This document shows, one piece after another, positions 47,630 to 58,557 of a stretch of 64,000 bases of DNA. The stretch spans positions 482,442 to 546,441 of the forward strand of contig CATOSD010000002.1 of assembly GCA_951812395.1 (NCBI GenBank), given 5' to 3'. Under the pieces are notes generated by a model that saw only the letters and a list, made by a program, of their open reading frames with translations, ran no database searches and was not told where the DNA came from. The DNA comes from an uncultured Dehalococcoidia bacterium. GTDB taxonomy: Bacteria > Chloroflexota > Dehalococcoidia > Lucifugimonadales > CATOSD01. Both the position numbers and the translations under genes were made by a program. Numbering within the stretch: position 1 is the first letter of the stretch; each line of letters begins with the position of its first letter.

Positions 47630-49360
47630 ATGAACGGAGCTATGGACACCTTCAAGCAGGCGACTTCCCCTCAGGACATGTCCAGCATGCCCAGGTCCCG
47701 CGAGGACGGGTTTCTGCCGGTCGATCCCGACGGGGGAGTGACCGGGACGGACCCCGCGTCGGCAACCACAGCCACCAAGATTCCGGACGCCGCTACCGCG
47801 GCCGCCGACGCTTGGAAGCAAGAGGTGGACACGTCGGAGATGATCGACGACCCGGTGCGCATGTACCTGCGGGAGATCGGCCGCGTGAGCCTGCTAAAGG
47901 CGCCGGAGGAGCGGACGCTGGCGCGCGAGATGGAAGCGGGCAAGCACTTCGATCTGGTCGACAAGGAGTTGGGCGTAACCGCCGCGGACAGCGTCCGCTA
48001 CTGGAGGTACGTGCTTCACCTGCTCAAGAGGATAGGCGACGCGCAGCCTCTGGAGAACGCGCTGGTTGCCTATTTGGGCATCGAGGACGGCCCCCGGAGC
48101 ATACGCGAGCTCATGTCGTCGCCCGAGATGCGAGACGCCCTGGATGGCGAGCTGCCCGAGGACATGCTCGCCTACATAGCCGAGGTGATAGGCAAGGACC
48201 CCGAAGACGTGAAGCTCGACCTGCGAGCCTTCTCCCTCGACACGCGACTCCTGCCCGATGAGGTGCTGCACGTGCTGGAGGAGGAGCCCTCCGATCCGGA
48301 CGAGAACCGGCGTGCGCTGAACGACGCGCTCTCCCGGTACAACGGCCCCGGCGAGCAGTTTGGCGCCGTTCCGGAGATGATGGCAGATCCGGCGTCCAGG
48401 CGCATGGTGCTGTACGGCGGGCTGCCAGAGGAGCTGCTCAACTTCGTCGCCGAGCTGCTCAACCGGGAGCCCGAGGAGGTGAGGGCGGACATCATGGATT
48501 ACGCCTTGGACCTGGCCAAGGGCAGGCCCACCGGCGCCGACCTGCAGAGGCTCATCGAGGCCGAGGACGTGGTGGAGGCGCTCAAGACCTACGAGATCCT
48601 GTTCAAGCGCCACGTGTCCACTATCAGGGAGCGGGGCGAAGGGGCGCAGCGCCATCTCGCCGAGGCCAACCTCAGGCTGGTGGTGAGCGTCGCGAAGAAG
48701 TACATCGGCAGGGGAATGTCGCTGCTTGACCTCATCCAGGAGGGCAACATAGGCCTGATTCGCGCGGTCGAGAAGTTCGACTACCGCAAGGGCTACAAGT
48801 TCAGCACCTACGCCACCTGGTGGATAAGGCAGGCCATAACGCGGGCCATCGCGGACCAGGCTCGCACCATAAGGATTCCCGTCCACATGGTCGAGACCAT
48901 AAACAAGCTGCTGCGGGTGAGCCGCAGGCTGGTGCAGGAGTACGGGCGTGAGCCGACGAGCGAGGAGATAGGCGAGGGGCTGGAAGTGATGCCCGACAAG
49001 GTGCGGGAGATCATGAAGATCTCGCAGGAGCCGGTGTCTCTGGAGACGCCCATTGGTGAGGAGGAAGACAGCCACCTGGGGGACTTTATCGAGGACAAGA
49101 GCACGCTTACTCCCTCGGACGCCGCCTCGTATCAGCTGCTCAGGGAGCAGGTCGAGGACATCCTATCCACTCTCAGCGACCGCGAGGCGCGCGTGCTCCA
49201 ACTGCGCTTCGGCCTGGAGGACGGGCGTAACCGGACGCTGGAGGAGGTGGGCCGCGATTTCGGCGTGACGCGCGAGCGCATACGCCAGATCGAGGCGAAG
49301 GCGCTGCGGCGGCTGCGACACCCCACCCGGTCCACAAAGCTGCGCGACTTTCTTGAGTAG
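47630..49360 (+). CDS. rpoD: Primary RNA polymerase sigma factor (RpoD)
   Basis: [16 protein letters not shown]...[65 protein letters not shown]...[21 protein letters not shown]. Confidence 0.97.
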   Translation: MNGAMDTFKQATSPQDMSSMPRSREDGFLPVDPDGGVTGTDPASATTATKIPDAATAAADAWKQEVDTSEMIDDPVRMYLREIGRVSLLKAPEERTLAREMEAGKHFDLVDKELGVTAADSVRYWRYVLHLLKRIGDAQPLENALVAYLGIEDGPRSIRELMSSPEMRDALDGELPEDMLAYIAEVIGKDPEDVKLDLRAFSLDTRLLPDEVLHVLEEEPSDPDENRRALNDALSRYNGPGEQFGAVPEMMADPASRRMVLYGGLPEELLNFVAELLNREPEEVRADIMDYALDLAKGRPTGADLQRLIEAEDVVEALKTYEILFKRHVSTIRERGEGAQRHLAEANLRLVVSVAKKYIGRGMSLLDLIQEGNIGLIRAVEKFDYRKGYKFSTYATWWIRQAITRAIADQARTIRIPVHMVETINKLLRVSRRLVQEYGREPTSEEIGEGLEVMPDKVREIMKISQEPVSLETPIGEEEDSHLGDFIEDKSTLTPSDAASYQLLREQVEDILSTLSDREARVLQLRFGLEDGRNRTLEEVGRDFGVTRERIRQIEAKALRRLRHPTRSTKLRDFLE

Positions 49361-49457
49361 CCGCCGGCGAATGGCGGCGTCGCGACGCGCACCGTTACGG
49401 GAGCGCGCCGGCGAGGGACGCGGCCCGAAGGTCGCCTAATGCTACAGGGAGTGATCG

Positions 49458-51152
49458 ATGACGGATCGGGCCAAGCTTACGGGTAGCCACCTTCTTGCCA
49501 GAGCGCTGCGACTGGAGGGCGTGGAGAACGTTTTCACGCTGGCAGGGGACCACATTCTGCCGGCGCTGGACGTGATGGCCGACGAGGGCTTTCGCTTCTA
49601 CGATACGCGTCACGAGCAGGCGGCTGTCCACATGGCCGACGCCTGGGGCCGGATAACCGGCGGGCCGGGCGTCGCCATGTACACCACGCCGGGGTTTGCA
49701 AACGCCATACCGGGCCTGTCCAACGCCACGCACTCCGAAAGCCCGCTGCTCTCTATCAGCGGCTGCGCCGAGTCGATGGAGCTGGGGCGCGGCGCGATGC
49801 AGGAGATCGACCAGGTCGGCATGGCCGCGCCGACTACCAAGGGCGCGTGGATGGCGCCAGACGCGCGGCGGATACCCGACATGATCGCCCACGCCCTGCG
49901 GGTCGCCTACAGCGGCCGGCGGGGTCCGGTGCACCTGACAATTCCGGTCGACGTGCAGCAGCAGATGGTGTACGAGGACGAGGTGAGCTACTATGCCCCG
50001 TCGGAGTACAGGGGCGCGCCGCCGCCTACGGCTGATTCCGCGCAGGCGCGCCGGATAGTGGAGCTGCTGCGCGCGTCAGAGCGACCGCTAATCATCGCCG
50101 GCAGCCCCGCCGCATACGCGGAAACTGGCGAGGCGCTCCAGCGCTTCATCGAGACAACCAAGCTGCCGCTGATGACGGAGGGCGACGCGCGCGGCCTTGT
50201 TTCCGACGACCATCCGTACTGCTTCGGGTTCTACGACAGCGGCCTTAACCGCGCCGCGAGGCTTGTACGAGAGGCGGACCTGGTGATGCTGCTTGGCCGC
50301 AAGCAGGACCTCATAGTGGCCTATGCGCAGCCGCCGCAAGTTGCCGCCGGCGCCAAGGTGGTGCAGATCGACCCGTCGGAGGCGGAGATCGGGCGTAACC
50401 GCGGCGTGGCCGCGGGTGTGGCCGGCGACATCGAGGCGGTTCTCGAGCAGCTCACTCGTGAGGCCGAGCGGCATAGCTGGCCCACGCTGCCGTGGCTGTC
50501 GAGGCTTGGCAACGAAGTCGATGCCCAGCGCGAACACCTGGAGTCGCTCGCGGCCGCGGAAATGCCCATGCACGCGCTGTACGTGCACAAGGCGCTGCGC
50601 GACCACCTGCGGGAGGACGACTTCGTGGTGTACGACGGCGGCGATTTCTGCCACTTCGGCAGGGCCTACACGCCGGCCCGCACGCCGCGGAGCTGGTTCT
50701 ACGTCAGCACATCGGGCATGTTGGGGCCAACGCTGCCAACGGCGCTGGCCGCAAAGATCGCCAATCCCAACCGTCGGGTGGTGATGCTCACCGGCGATGG
50801 CGCTTTCGGCTTCAACGGCATGGAGTTCGACACAGCCGTCCGCCACAATCTGGCGGTGGTGGCGGTAATGGGCAACGACTCGGCGTGGGGCATCGACCGC
50901 CAGATACAGCTCGGCGTGTACGGCAAGACCGTCGCGACGGACCTGCTTCCGACGCGCTACGACTTGGTGGTGCGAGGCCTGGGGGGCCACGGCGAGCACG
51001 TGGAGAATCCCGAGGAGCTTGCCCCGGCACTGGAGCGTGCGTTCAGGTTGGAGCGGCCCGCCCTGGTGAACGTCAGGGTGCGGCGCGAGGTCAGCCCGCG
51101 CGGACAGTCCGCCATCGACCGCTGGACCAGCGACGAGGTCGTGCCGCTGTAG
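49458..51152 (+). CDS. Thiamine-pyrophosphate-dependent enzyme (acetolactate synthase large subunit-like)
   Basis: DEGFRFYDTRHEQAAVHMADAWGRITGGPGVAMYTTPGFAN...GDGAFGFNGMEFDTAVRHNL. Confidence 0.93.
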   Translation: MTDRAKLTGSHLLARALRLEGVENVFTLAGDHILPALDVMADEGFRFYDTRHEQAAVHMADAWGRITGGPGVAMYTTPGFANAIPGLSNATHSESPLLSISGCAESMELGRGAMQEIDQVGMAAPTTKGAWMAPDARRIPDMIAHALRVAYSGRRGPVHLTIPVDVQQQMVYEDEVSYYAPSEYRGAPPPTADSAQARRIVELLRASERPLIIAGSPAAYAETGEALQRFIETTKLPLMTEGDARGLVSDDHPYCFGFYDSGLNRAARLVREADLVMLLGRKQDLIVAYAQPPQVAAGAKVVQIDPSEAEIGRNRGVAAGVAGDIEAVLEQLTREAERHSWPTLPWLSRLGNEVDAQREHLESLAAAEMPMHALYVHKALRDHLREDDFVVYDGGDFCHFGRAYTPARTPRSWFYVSTSGMLGPTLPTALAAKIANPNRRVVMLTGDGAFGFNGMEFDTAVRHNLAVVAVMGNDSAWGIDRQIQLGVYGKTVATDLLPTRYDLVVRGLGGHGEHVENPEELAPALERAFRLERPALVNVRVRREVSPRGQSAIDRWTSDEVVPL

Positions 51153-51264
51153 CGCGAGGTTCACCCCCATCTCTTCGGCAAGCTTAGGGCAGGTTCCAGC
51201 CTTCCCCGGCGAGGGGAAAGGCATTTCACGGGAAGCTCATTTCTGGAACTTACGCCTGTCAGCC

Positions 51265-52698
51265 ATGCGAGGTACGTTTATGCCCGACAACGACATTTGC
51301 TTCATGACGGCCCTTGAACTGGCACGCCTCGTCCGAGAGCGACAGCTGTCGGCGCGCGAGGTGATGGAGGCCCACCTGCGCCAGATAGACAGGGTTAATC
51401 CCAGGGTTAACGCCATAGTGACGCTGGCGCCGGAGCGCGCCCTGGCGGGCGCCGACGCCGCCGACGCCGCGCTCGCGCGAGGCGACGACGTGGGCGTCCT
51501 GCACGGTCTGCCGGTGGCCCACAAGGACCTGGTGCCCACCAAGGGAATCCGAACCACCTTCGGCTCTCCCATCTTCGCGGACAACGTGCCCGACCACGAC
51601 GGACTCATTATCCAACGTCTCAGGGCGGCCGGAGCAATCACTATGGGCAAGACAAACACGCCGGAGTTCGGGGCCGGCTCGCAGACGTACAACGAGGTGT
51701 TCGGCGAAACGCTAAACCCTTACGACATCACGAGGACGTGCGGCGGCAGCAGCGGAGGCGCGGCGGTCGCACTCGCGTGCGGGATGCAGCCGATCGCCGA
51801 CGGCAGCGACACGGGCGGTTCACTGCGCAATCCGGCCAACTTCTGCAACGTCATCGGCTTCCGCGTCTCGCCGGGCAGGGTGCCTGCCTGGCCCGGCGGC
51901 GGCAGTTGGAATCCCACCTCGGTGCAGGGACCGATGGCGCGCACGGTGTCTGACGCGGCGCTGATGCTCAGCGCCATCGCCGGCCCGGACCCGCGTGTGC
52001 CAATATCCATCACGGAACCGGGGGAGCGCTTTCTGGAACCGCTGGAGCGCGACTTCGCGGGCACGCGAATCGCCTGGAGCCGTGACCTGGGCGGCCTGCC
52101 GGTGGATCCGCGAGTCACCGCCGCTATCGACGCGCAACGCGGCGCGTTCGAGTCGGTGGGCTGCGTGGTGGAGGACGCCGAACCCGACTTCACCGATACC
52201 GACGCGGTGTTCAAGGTCTGGCGCCACTACGCGAGAGCGATGGGCCAAACGCAGCTTCTCGAGAATTACAGGGACCAGTTGAAGGACACCGTCATCTGGG
52301 ACATCGAGCAGGGCCAGAAGCTGACCGGACCGCAGGTCGGCTGGGGTGATTCCAAGCGGGCGGAGCTGTTCCAGCGCGTCCACGACTTCATGGAGACCTA
52401 CGAGTTTCTTGTTTGCCCGGTGAGCCAGGTGCCGCCCTTCGACGTGAAGCAGCGGTACGTCACTGAGATCAACGGCGTGCAGATGGAGACTTACATCGAC
52501 TGGATGAAGTCCTGCTACTACATCACCGCCACCGCGCATCCCGCCATCTCCGTGCCCTGCGGCTTTACGCCGGAGGGCCTGCCAGTGGGCGTCCAGATCG
52601 TGGGCAGGTATCGGGACGACTTTGGCGTGCTCCAACTCGCCCACGCATTCGAACAGGCGACCGGGACCTGGAAGCGGCGCCCGGGAGTGACGGTGTGA
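51265..52698 (+). CDS. Amidase signature family protein
   Basis: HGLPVAHKDL...GKTNTPEFGAGSQTYNEVFGETLNPYDITRTCGGSSGGAAVALACGMQPIADGSDTGGSLRNPA. Confidence 0.95.
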   Translation: MRGTFMPDNDICFMTALELARLVRERQLSAREVMEAHLRQIDRVNPRVNAIVTLAPERALAGADAADAALARGDDVGVLHGLPVAHKDLVPTKGIRTTFGSPIFADNVPDHDGLIIQRLRAAGAITMGKTNTPEFGAGSQTYNEVFGETLNPYDITRTCGGSSGGAAVALACGMQPIADGSDTGGSLRNPANFCNVIGFRVSPGRVPAWPGGGSWNPTSVQGPMARTVSDAALMLSAIAGPDPRVPISITEPGERFLEPLERDFAGTRIAWSRDLGGLPVDPRVTAAIDAQRGAFESVGCVVEDAEPDFTDTDAVFKVWRHYARAMGQTQLLENYRDQLKDTVIWDIEQGQKLTGPQVGWGDSKRAELFQRVHDFMETYEFLVCPVSQVPPFDVKQRYVTEINGVQMETYIDWMKSCYYITATAHPAISVPCGFTPEGLPVGVQIVGRYRDDFGVLQLAHAFEQATGTWKRRPGVTV

Positions 52699-53564
52699 GC
52701 GAGGGCGAACCGGACCTGCCCCGCGGCGCGCCCATCGAGGCGACCATCGGCGAGCTGGTGGGCCGCTACCCGGTGATTCTGTTCGACTCCTTTGGTGTGC
52801 TCGCCGATTCCCACGGCACCTACCCCGGCGCGGTGGAGCTGATCGGGGAGCTCAACCGCACCGGCAAACCCTATCATGTGCTGACGAACGACGCCGGACA
52901 GCTTCCCGAAACGAGGTCGGGGCGCTTCAGGCGCATGGGGTTGGACATCGGGCCCGAGGCCATCATCACCTCAGGTTCGCTGCTGGTCGACTACTTCCGC
53001 CGCGAGGGGCTTGTGGGGGCGCGCTGCGTGGTGTTGGGCCCGGATGACAGCCGCAGCTACGTCAGGGCCGCCGGGGGGCTGATCGCCCAGCCATCGGAGC
53101 CGTTCGACGCCATAGTCATAGGTAACCAGTCGGGTTTTCCGTTCGTCGAGACGATAGACGCCGTGATGTCGGCACTGATGAGGCGTATCGACGGCGGCGA
53201 TAGCGTCCGGCTCATCCTGCCCAATCCCGACCTGATATACCCCACCGCCGAGGGCGGCTTCGGCATCGCGAGCGCAAGCATCGCGCTACTATTCGAGGCG
53301 GCGCTCGAACTGCGTTATCCGGGTAGAGAGGGTTTGCGGTTCGAGCGACTTGGCAAGCCGCACCCGGCGATGTTCGAGGAGGCGAGGAGGCGCGCCGGAA
53401 CTTCGGATCTGGTGATGATAGGCGACCAGCCGGAGACGGACATCCGGGGCGCGAACGCGTTCGGAATCCACTCGGCTCTCGTGGACACGGGCATCGCGGA
53501 GAATGCCGCGGCGCCGCTGCCCGCCGAGGTGCGGCCAACGTACTACTTGCGGGGGCTGGCGTAG
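52695..53564 (+). CDS. HAD-superfamily hydrolase (NagD-like)
   Basis: VILFDSFGVLADSHGTYPGAVELIGELNRTGKPYHVLTNDAGQ...GKPHPAMFEEARRRAG...MIGDQPETDIRGANAFGI. Confidence 0.9.
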   Translation: MSEGEPDLPRGAPIEATIGELVGRYPVILFDSFGVLADSHGTYPGAVELIGELNRTGKPYHVLTNDAGQLPETRSGRFRRMGLDIGPEAIITSGSLLVDYFRREGLVGARCVVLGPDDSRSYVRAAGGLIAQPSEPFDAIVIGNQSGFPFVETIDAVMSALMRRIDGGDSVRLILPNPDLIYPTAEGGFGIASASIALLFEAALELRYPGREGLRFERLGKPHPAMFEEARRRAGTSDLVMIGDQPETDIRGANAFGIHSALVDTGIAENAAAPLPAEVRPTYYLRGLA

Positions 53565-53619
53565 TGGGTTTGGCCGGGAGGACGCACCTCAGGTGGGTTT
53601 CAAACCCGCCCCTTCCCAT

Positions 53620-54300
53620 GGGGTTGTTTCAGGTTGCCAGGTGCGCCCAAAACCATCATCCTCGCGAACGGCCTGCCCCCGCACCCAAATCTGGACCTAC
53701 GGCCATCGCCTTGTTGTTGTTAAGCCTATGTACCCCTGCTGACGCCCCAGCGCACACCCCCGGCCGCACAATCTCGTCCACGCCCGGCCCATTCGCGCCC
53801 AGATGCCCGAAAAAAGTGCCACCTTCGCGCGTCACCCGTTCCCGGCCATGCCCCATCCAACCCCATGCAGGTCCCGTCTCTTCCCAATGCCTGCGCCATT
53901 TCTCCCCACCAATCCGCCCCAATCCCGCAATCTCGCCACCCTCTATTGCAATATGCGCACATTCGTGCTATCATCTCTCACGCGAGGGACCGACCCCGCG
54001 GCTCGGAAGCCCTACGCCCAATCGAGCGTTAGGCCCAGGCATCCGTAGGGGCATCCCTTGTGGGTGCCCAGGCGACAGCGAAGGCACGGCCGGTCGACCC
54101 CGCTCCGCCCCCTGTCCTCTTCTGCCACGCGGCGCGACATTTATGCTCCGAATTGCCCAAGCCAGCATTACAGAATTGCGCAGCACCGGCGACACTCTCA
54201 ACTACGAGACGCACAGAATGTCGCAGAAACTAACAGATTTCGCCTTCCCGCATTCACTGGGACAACGGCGTTGGGGCGCCTGGCAATCTGAAACAGGCTC
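53620..54300. mobile_element. ~680-bp MITE-like element with terminal inverted repeats, copy 2
   Basis: Right end reverse complement GAGCCTGTTTCAGATTGCCAGGCGCCCC; colinear with 20894-21573. Confidence 0.8.
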
Positions 54301-54356
54301 CCTTCTCATAACATCAGGCCCCGACTTGGTGATGTGTGCTAGAATTACCGGCGCTT

Positions 54357-55481
54357 ATGGAATCGTACGAGCTAAAATACTGGGTCGCCTTCAACAAGAT
54401 CCCTGGCTTTGGCCGGTCGCACTTCGCGCTGATGGAGCAGCGTTTCAGCGCTCTGTCCGAGGCTTGGCGCGCCGACGCAGACGAACTGCGCCTGGCTGGC
54501 ATCGACGCCGGGGCGCTGGCGCAGGTGGCCGAGCGCCGTCCAGCGATTGATCCTGACCGCGAACTCGCCCGGCTTGCCGAAATCGGAGTCCGGGCCGTAA
54601 CGTGGCATGACGACGAGTACCCGCCGCGACTTAAGGAGTTCACCGACAGGCCTCCGCTGCTGTTCGTGCGCGGCGAATTGCTGCCCGAGGACGAGCGCTC
54701 TATTGCGGTGGTGGGCACTCGCAGGGCAACGCCTTACGGGCGCGAGATGGCCCGCCAGCTGGCGACCGATCTGGCGCGCGCCGGGATCACGATCGTGAGC
54801 GGACTCGCGCGCGGGATAGACGGCATAGCCCACCGGGCGGCCCTCGACGCCGGGCAGCGCACCATCGCCGTGATGGGCAGCGGCCCCGACACTATCTACC
54901 CTGCGGAGCACTCCAACCTGGCTTGCGAAATCGCGTCCAGCGGGGCACTGGTGACCGAGTTCGCGCTCGGCACGCGACCCAACGCGGGCAACTTTCCGCG
55001 CCGAAACCGGATCATGGCCGGCATGACGCTTGGGACTCTCGTCGTCGAAGCACCGGAGGGCAGCGGAGCTCTGTTTACGGCAAGGTACGCGATCGAGGAC
55101 AACCGGGAGGTGTTCGCGGTTCCCGGCAACGCGCTGTCGCCCAGCAGCCGCGGCGCGAACAAGCTAATCAAGGACTCGGCGGCCAAGCTGGTCATGGATT
55201 CCAACGACATTCTCGAGGAGCTCAACATCAGCTCGGTCGGCGCCCAGATGGAGCTGGCGGCGCTGATACCACAGGACGAAAACGAGGCCGCCGTGCTGCG
55301 TTTCGTCTCCTACGACATAGCACACATCGACGAGATTGTGCGAAACTCGGGGCTTCCCATAACCACCGTGAGCGGCGCGCTCTCGATGATGGAGCTCAAG
55401 GGTCTCGTAAAGCAGGTCGGCGGCATGAACTACGTCAGGATCATGGAGCCGCCGGCACAATACACCACCACAGCAGGATAG
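54357..55481 (+). CDS. dprA: DNA processing protein DprA
   Basis: VAVVGTRRATPYGREMARQLATDLARAGITIVSGLARGIDGIAHRAAL...GTRPNAGNFPRRNRIMAGM. Confidence 0.95.
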   Translation: MESYELKYWVAFNKIPGFGRSHFALMEQRFSALSEAWRADADELRLAGIDAGALAQVAERRPAIDPDRELARLAEIGVRAVTWHDDEYPPRLKEFTDRPPLLFVRGELLPEDERSIAVVGTRRATPYGREMARQLATDLARAGITIVSGLARGIDGIAHRAALDAGQRTIAVMGSGPDTIYPAEHSNLACEIASSGALVTEFALGTRPNAGNFPRRNRIMAGMTLGTLVVEAPEGSGALFTARYAIEDNREVFAVPGNALSPSSRGANKLIKDSAAKLVMDSNDILEELNISSVGAQMELAALIPQDENEAAVLRFVSYDIAHIDEIVRNSGLPITTVSGALSMMELKGLVKQVGGMNYVRIMEPPAQYTTTAG

Positions 55482-55482
55482 C

Positions 55483-57636
55483 ATGGCAAAAAATCTGGTA
55501 ATTGTAGAATCGCCTACAAAGGCACGCACCATCGGGCGGTTCCTGGGCAACGGATACCTCGCGATAGCCTCGATGGGGCATGTAAGGGACCTGCCGAAGA
55601 AAAAGATGGGCGTCGAGATCGACGACGACGGCTTCCGGCCCGAATACATGGTCATGGAAGACAAGAAGAAAGTGGTCTCACAGGTGGCGAAGGAGTCCAA
55701 GCAGGCGGACACTGTGTATCTCGCCACTGACCCCGACAGGGAAGGAGAGGCCATTTCGTGGCATCTGATCGAGGCGGCGAAGATTCCCGAGTCGAAGACG
55801 CAGCGGGTTGTGTTCCACGAGATCACGCGCGACGCCATCGAGAGGGCCTTCTCGGACCCCGGGCCGCTGGACCGCAATCTCATCAACGCGCAACAGGCGC
55901 GTCGAATACTGGACAGGGTGGTCGGCTACCGGCTCAGCCCGGTGCTGTGGAGAAAGGTGCGCCGGGGTCTCTCGGCGGGCCGTGTACAGTCGGTCGCGCT
56001 GAGGCTGGTCGTGGATCGTGAAGAGCAGATCGACGCCTTCACGCCCGAGGAGTACTGGACCATAACCTCCAACCTGGCCAAGCGCGGGGAGAACGCAGAC
56101 CGGCGGATAAGCTTCCGGGCCGCCCTGCACTCGATGAAGGGCCAGAAACGCAGGATCAAGGTTGCTGATGGTGATCGCGCGAATGAGATCACTTCGGATC
56201 TCGATGGCGCCGAATACAGCGTGGACTCGGTGCGAAAGTCCAACTCGGTCAGCAAACCCAAGGCGCCGTTCATCACCAGCACGCTCCAGCAGGAGGCGGC
56301 TCGCAAGCTGCGGTTCAGCGCCCGCCAGACGATGCGCGTTGCGCAGCAACTCTATGAGGGCATAAACATCGGAGCCGAGGGCGAGGTCGGACTCATCACC
56401 TACATGAGGACGGACTCCACAAACGTCGCCGGGAGCGCCGTTCAGGAGGCGAGGCGAGTTATCGAGAGGAAGTTCGGCGCTGATTACATGCCAAAGTCGC
56501 CGCGTTCGTACCGCCGCAAGGTGAAGGGGGCGCAGGAGGCCCACGAGGCCATCCGGCCCACATCAGTTGGACGCGAGCCCGAAGCTCTCCAACGCCAACT
56601 GAATAGGGACCAGCTCAGGCTTTATCGCCTCATCTGGCAGCGAATGCTCGCGAGCCAGATGGCCGACGCACGGTTCGACTCCACGAGGGTTGACGTCGCG
56701 GCTTCCGGTGCGTCAGGCGCCGTGTACCTGTTCCGGGCCAATGGCAGAGTGCTCAGGTTCAAGGGACACCTGGCGTTGTACACCGAGGGCATGGACGACT
56801 CCCAGTCGGACGAGAACGAGGAGACATCACCACTGCCGGCGCTCGAGCAGGGTGACGCGCTCGATTGCCTGGGCCTGGCCGCCGACCAGCACTTCACCAA
56901 GCCGCCGCCCCGCTACACCGAGGCCACACTCATCAAAGAGTTGGAGCAGGCCGGCATAGGACGCCCCAGCACTTACGCTCCGATAATGTCGACGATAATG
57001 ACCCGCGACTACGTGCTGAAAGACCAGGGGCGATTTGTACCCACCAAGCTGGGCAAGGCGGTCGTCGGCCTGCTCAAAGAGCACTTCCCCAGTATAATGG
57101 ACGTGGGTTTCACGGGAGAGGTGGAGAAGTATCTGGACGACATATCCGAGGGTAAGCGCCCGTGGGAGCCTACGCTAAGGGAGCTGTACACGCCGTTCGA
57201 CGCCTCGGTCGAGCGTGCGCTCAAGGAGGCCGAGCGCGTCCCACGGGAGCTTATCGACGAGGAGAGCGACGAGGTCTGCGAAATGTGCGAGCGGCCCATG
57301 GTGATAAAGTCCGGCAGATTCGGGCGCTTCCTTTCGTGCAGCGGCTTCCCGGAGTGCAAGGAGTCCCGCCCGCTTCTGACGCGCGTCGGCGTGGAGTGTC
57401 CCGAGTGCGGCAGCGACCTCGTGGAGCGACAGCAAAAGAGCGGCAAGAGGCGGCGATTCTTCGGTTGCTCGAACTACCCCGCCTGCGAGTTCACCTCCAA
57501 TCAGAGGCCACTGCCCGAGCCGTGCCCCGACTGCGGCAACATGCTGGTAGCGTCCGGTAGGGCCAACGCCAGGTGCGGTGGCTGCGGCTACTACGGTCCC
57601 AGGCCGCAGGTCGAGCTCGCAGCCGCCGAGGTGTAG
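55483..57636 (+). CDS. topA: DNA topoisomerase I
   Basis: LVIVESPTKARTIGRFLGNGYLAIASMGHVRDLP...YLATDPDREGEAISWHL...ITYMRTDSTNV; C-terminal Zn ribbons. Confidence 0.97.
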   Translation: MAKNLVIVESPTKARTIGRFLGNGYLAIASMGHVRDLPKKKMGVEIDDDGFRPEYMVMEDKKKVVSQVAKESKQADTVYLATDPDREGEAISWHLIEAAKIPESKTQRVVFHEITRDAIERAFSDPGPLDRNLINAQQARRILDRVVGYRLSPVLWRKVRRGLSAGRVQSVALRLVVDREEQIDAFTPEEYWTITSNLAKRGENADRRISFRAALHSMKGQKRRIKVADGDRANEITSDLDGAEYSVDSVRKSNSVSKPKAPFITSTLQQEAARKLRFSARQTMRVAQQLYEGINIGAEGEVGLITYMRTDSTNVAGSAVQEARRVIERKFGADYMPKSPRSYRRKVKGAQEAHEAIRPTSVGREPEALQRQLNRDQLRLYRLIWQRMLASQMADARFDSTRVDVAASGASGAVYLFRANGRVLRFKGHLALYTEGMDDSQSDENEETSPLPALEQGDALDCLGLAADQHFTKPPPRYTEATLIKELEQAGIGRPSTYAPIMSTIMTRDYVLKDQGRFVPTKLGKAVVGLLKEHFPSIMDVGFTGEVEKYLDDISEGKRPWEPTLRELYTPFDASVERALKEAERVPRELIDEESDEVCEMCERPMVIKSGRFGRFLSCSGFPECKESRPLLTRVGVECPECGSDLVERQQKSGKRRRFFGCSNYPACEFTSNQRPLPEPCPDCGNMLVASGRANARCGGCGYYGPRPQVELAAAEV

Positions 57637-57667
57637 CCGCCGTGCCCGGGACAGGTGTGGGTGATAC

Positions 57668-58036
57668 GTGGCGATAGTGGACGGCGTAGCCGGGGTGATC
57701 GTCTGGACGGGCGATCTCGACCGGCTTGCGGTGTTCTACCGTGACACGCTGGAGCTGACGCCCCACTCGGTGCGCCCGGACTTCGTGGCGTTTCGCTGGG
57801 GCGACATGCGCCTCAGCGTGGGCGCGCACTCCGGCGTAGATGGCGACACCCGCGAGCCAAACCGGATGATGATCAACCTCGCCACGTCCGACATCCAATC
57901 GGCGTACGACAGACTGACGGCCCGGGGCGTGCGCTTCGTGCGTCCACCCGAGCGGGAGCACTGGGGCGGCTGGGTCGCCACGTTCCAGGACCCCGACGGC
58001 AACACGCTGCAGCTTTTGCAGCAGCCGGGGGCGTAG
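57668..58036 (+). CDS. VOC/glyoxalase family protein
   Basis: VIVWTGDLDRLAVFYRDTLELTP...FQDPDGNTLQLLQQ. Confidence 0.9.
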   Translation: MAIVDGVAGVIVWTGDLDRLAVFYRDTLELTPHSVRPDFVAFRWGDMRLSVGAHSGVDGDTREPNRMMINLATSDIQSAYDRLTARGVRFVRPPEREHWGGWVATFQDPDGNTLQLLQQPGA

Positions 58037-58205
58037 GTGAGGGCGCCACCCAATTGTCCCTTCCCCCTCGATGGGGGAAGGTCAGGATGGGGGTAACGGC
58101 CGCTGGTGGCGCACCGTGTTCTCACCCTCATCCTATCCCTGGCTCTCTCCCATCAAGGGAGAGGGGACTTGGCCATCACCCTCAACCTGGCCCTTCTCCG
58201 GCAAC

Positions 58206-58499
58206 TCACGTCCTGTGGGACTGGCGGTCGTAAAACTCCTGAAGGGATCCGCAGTTGTCCGGGTCCACCATTGTGACGTGGCCGCCGAATCTGTGCCGGC
58301 GCCAACACTGTTGGGAGTCGATGAAGATCGGGTTTTCTCCGTCGTCATCGGGGTGTTCCTTCGGCGTTTGGCCCTCGGTATTCACGGCCTTTTCATCGCA
58401 GTTCCTGCAGACCAGCCCCGGGTAGTTTTCGGCGAACTCAGCGTCGTAGCTGTACGTCAGGTCGGTATCGCAGATTGGGCACAGTCGTACATCGCTCAT
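58206..58499 (-). CDS. Small Zn-ribbon-like hypothetical protein
   Basis: CPICDTDLTYSYDAEFAENYPGLVCRNCDEKAVN. Confidence 0.6.
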   Translation of the reverse strand: MSDVRLCPICDTDLTYSYDAEFAENYPGLVCRNCDEKAVNTEGQTPKEHPDDDGENPIFIDSQQCWRRHRFGGHVTMVDPDNCGSLQEFYDRQSHRT

Positions 58500-58557
58500 G
58501 TGATGTTTTCCTTTAGCTTGGCGAAACTGGACCGTTCAATTCCAGTTCTAGCCTTGC

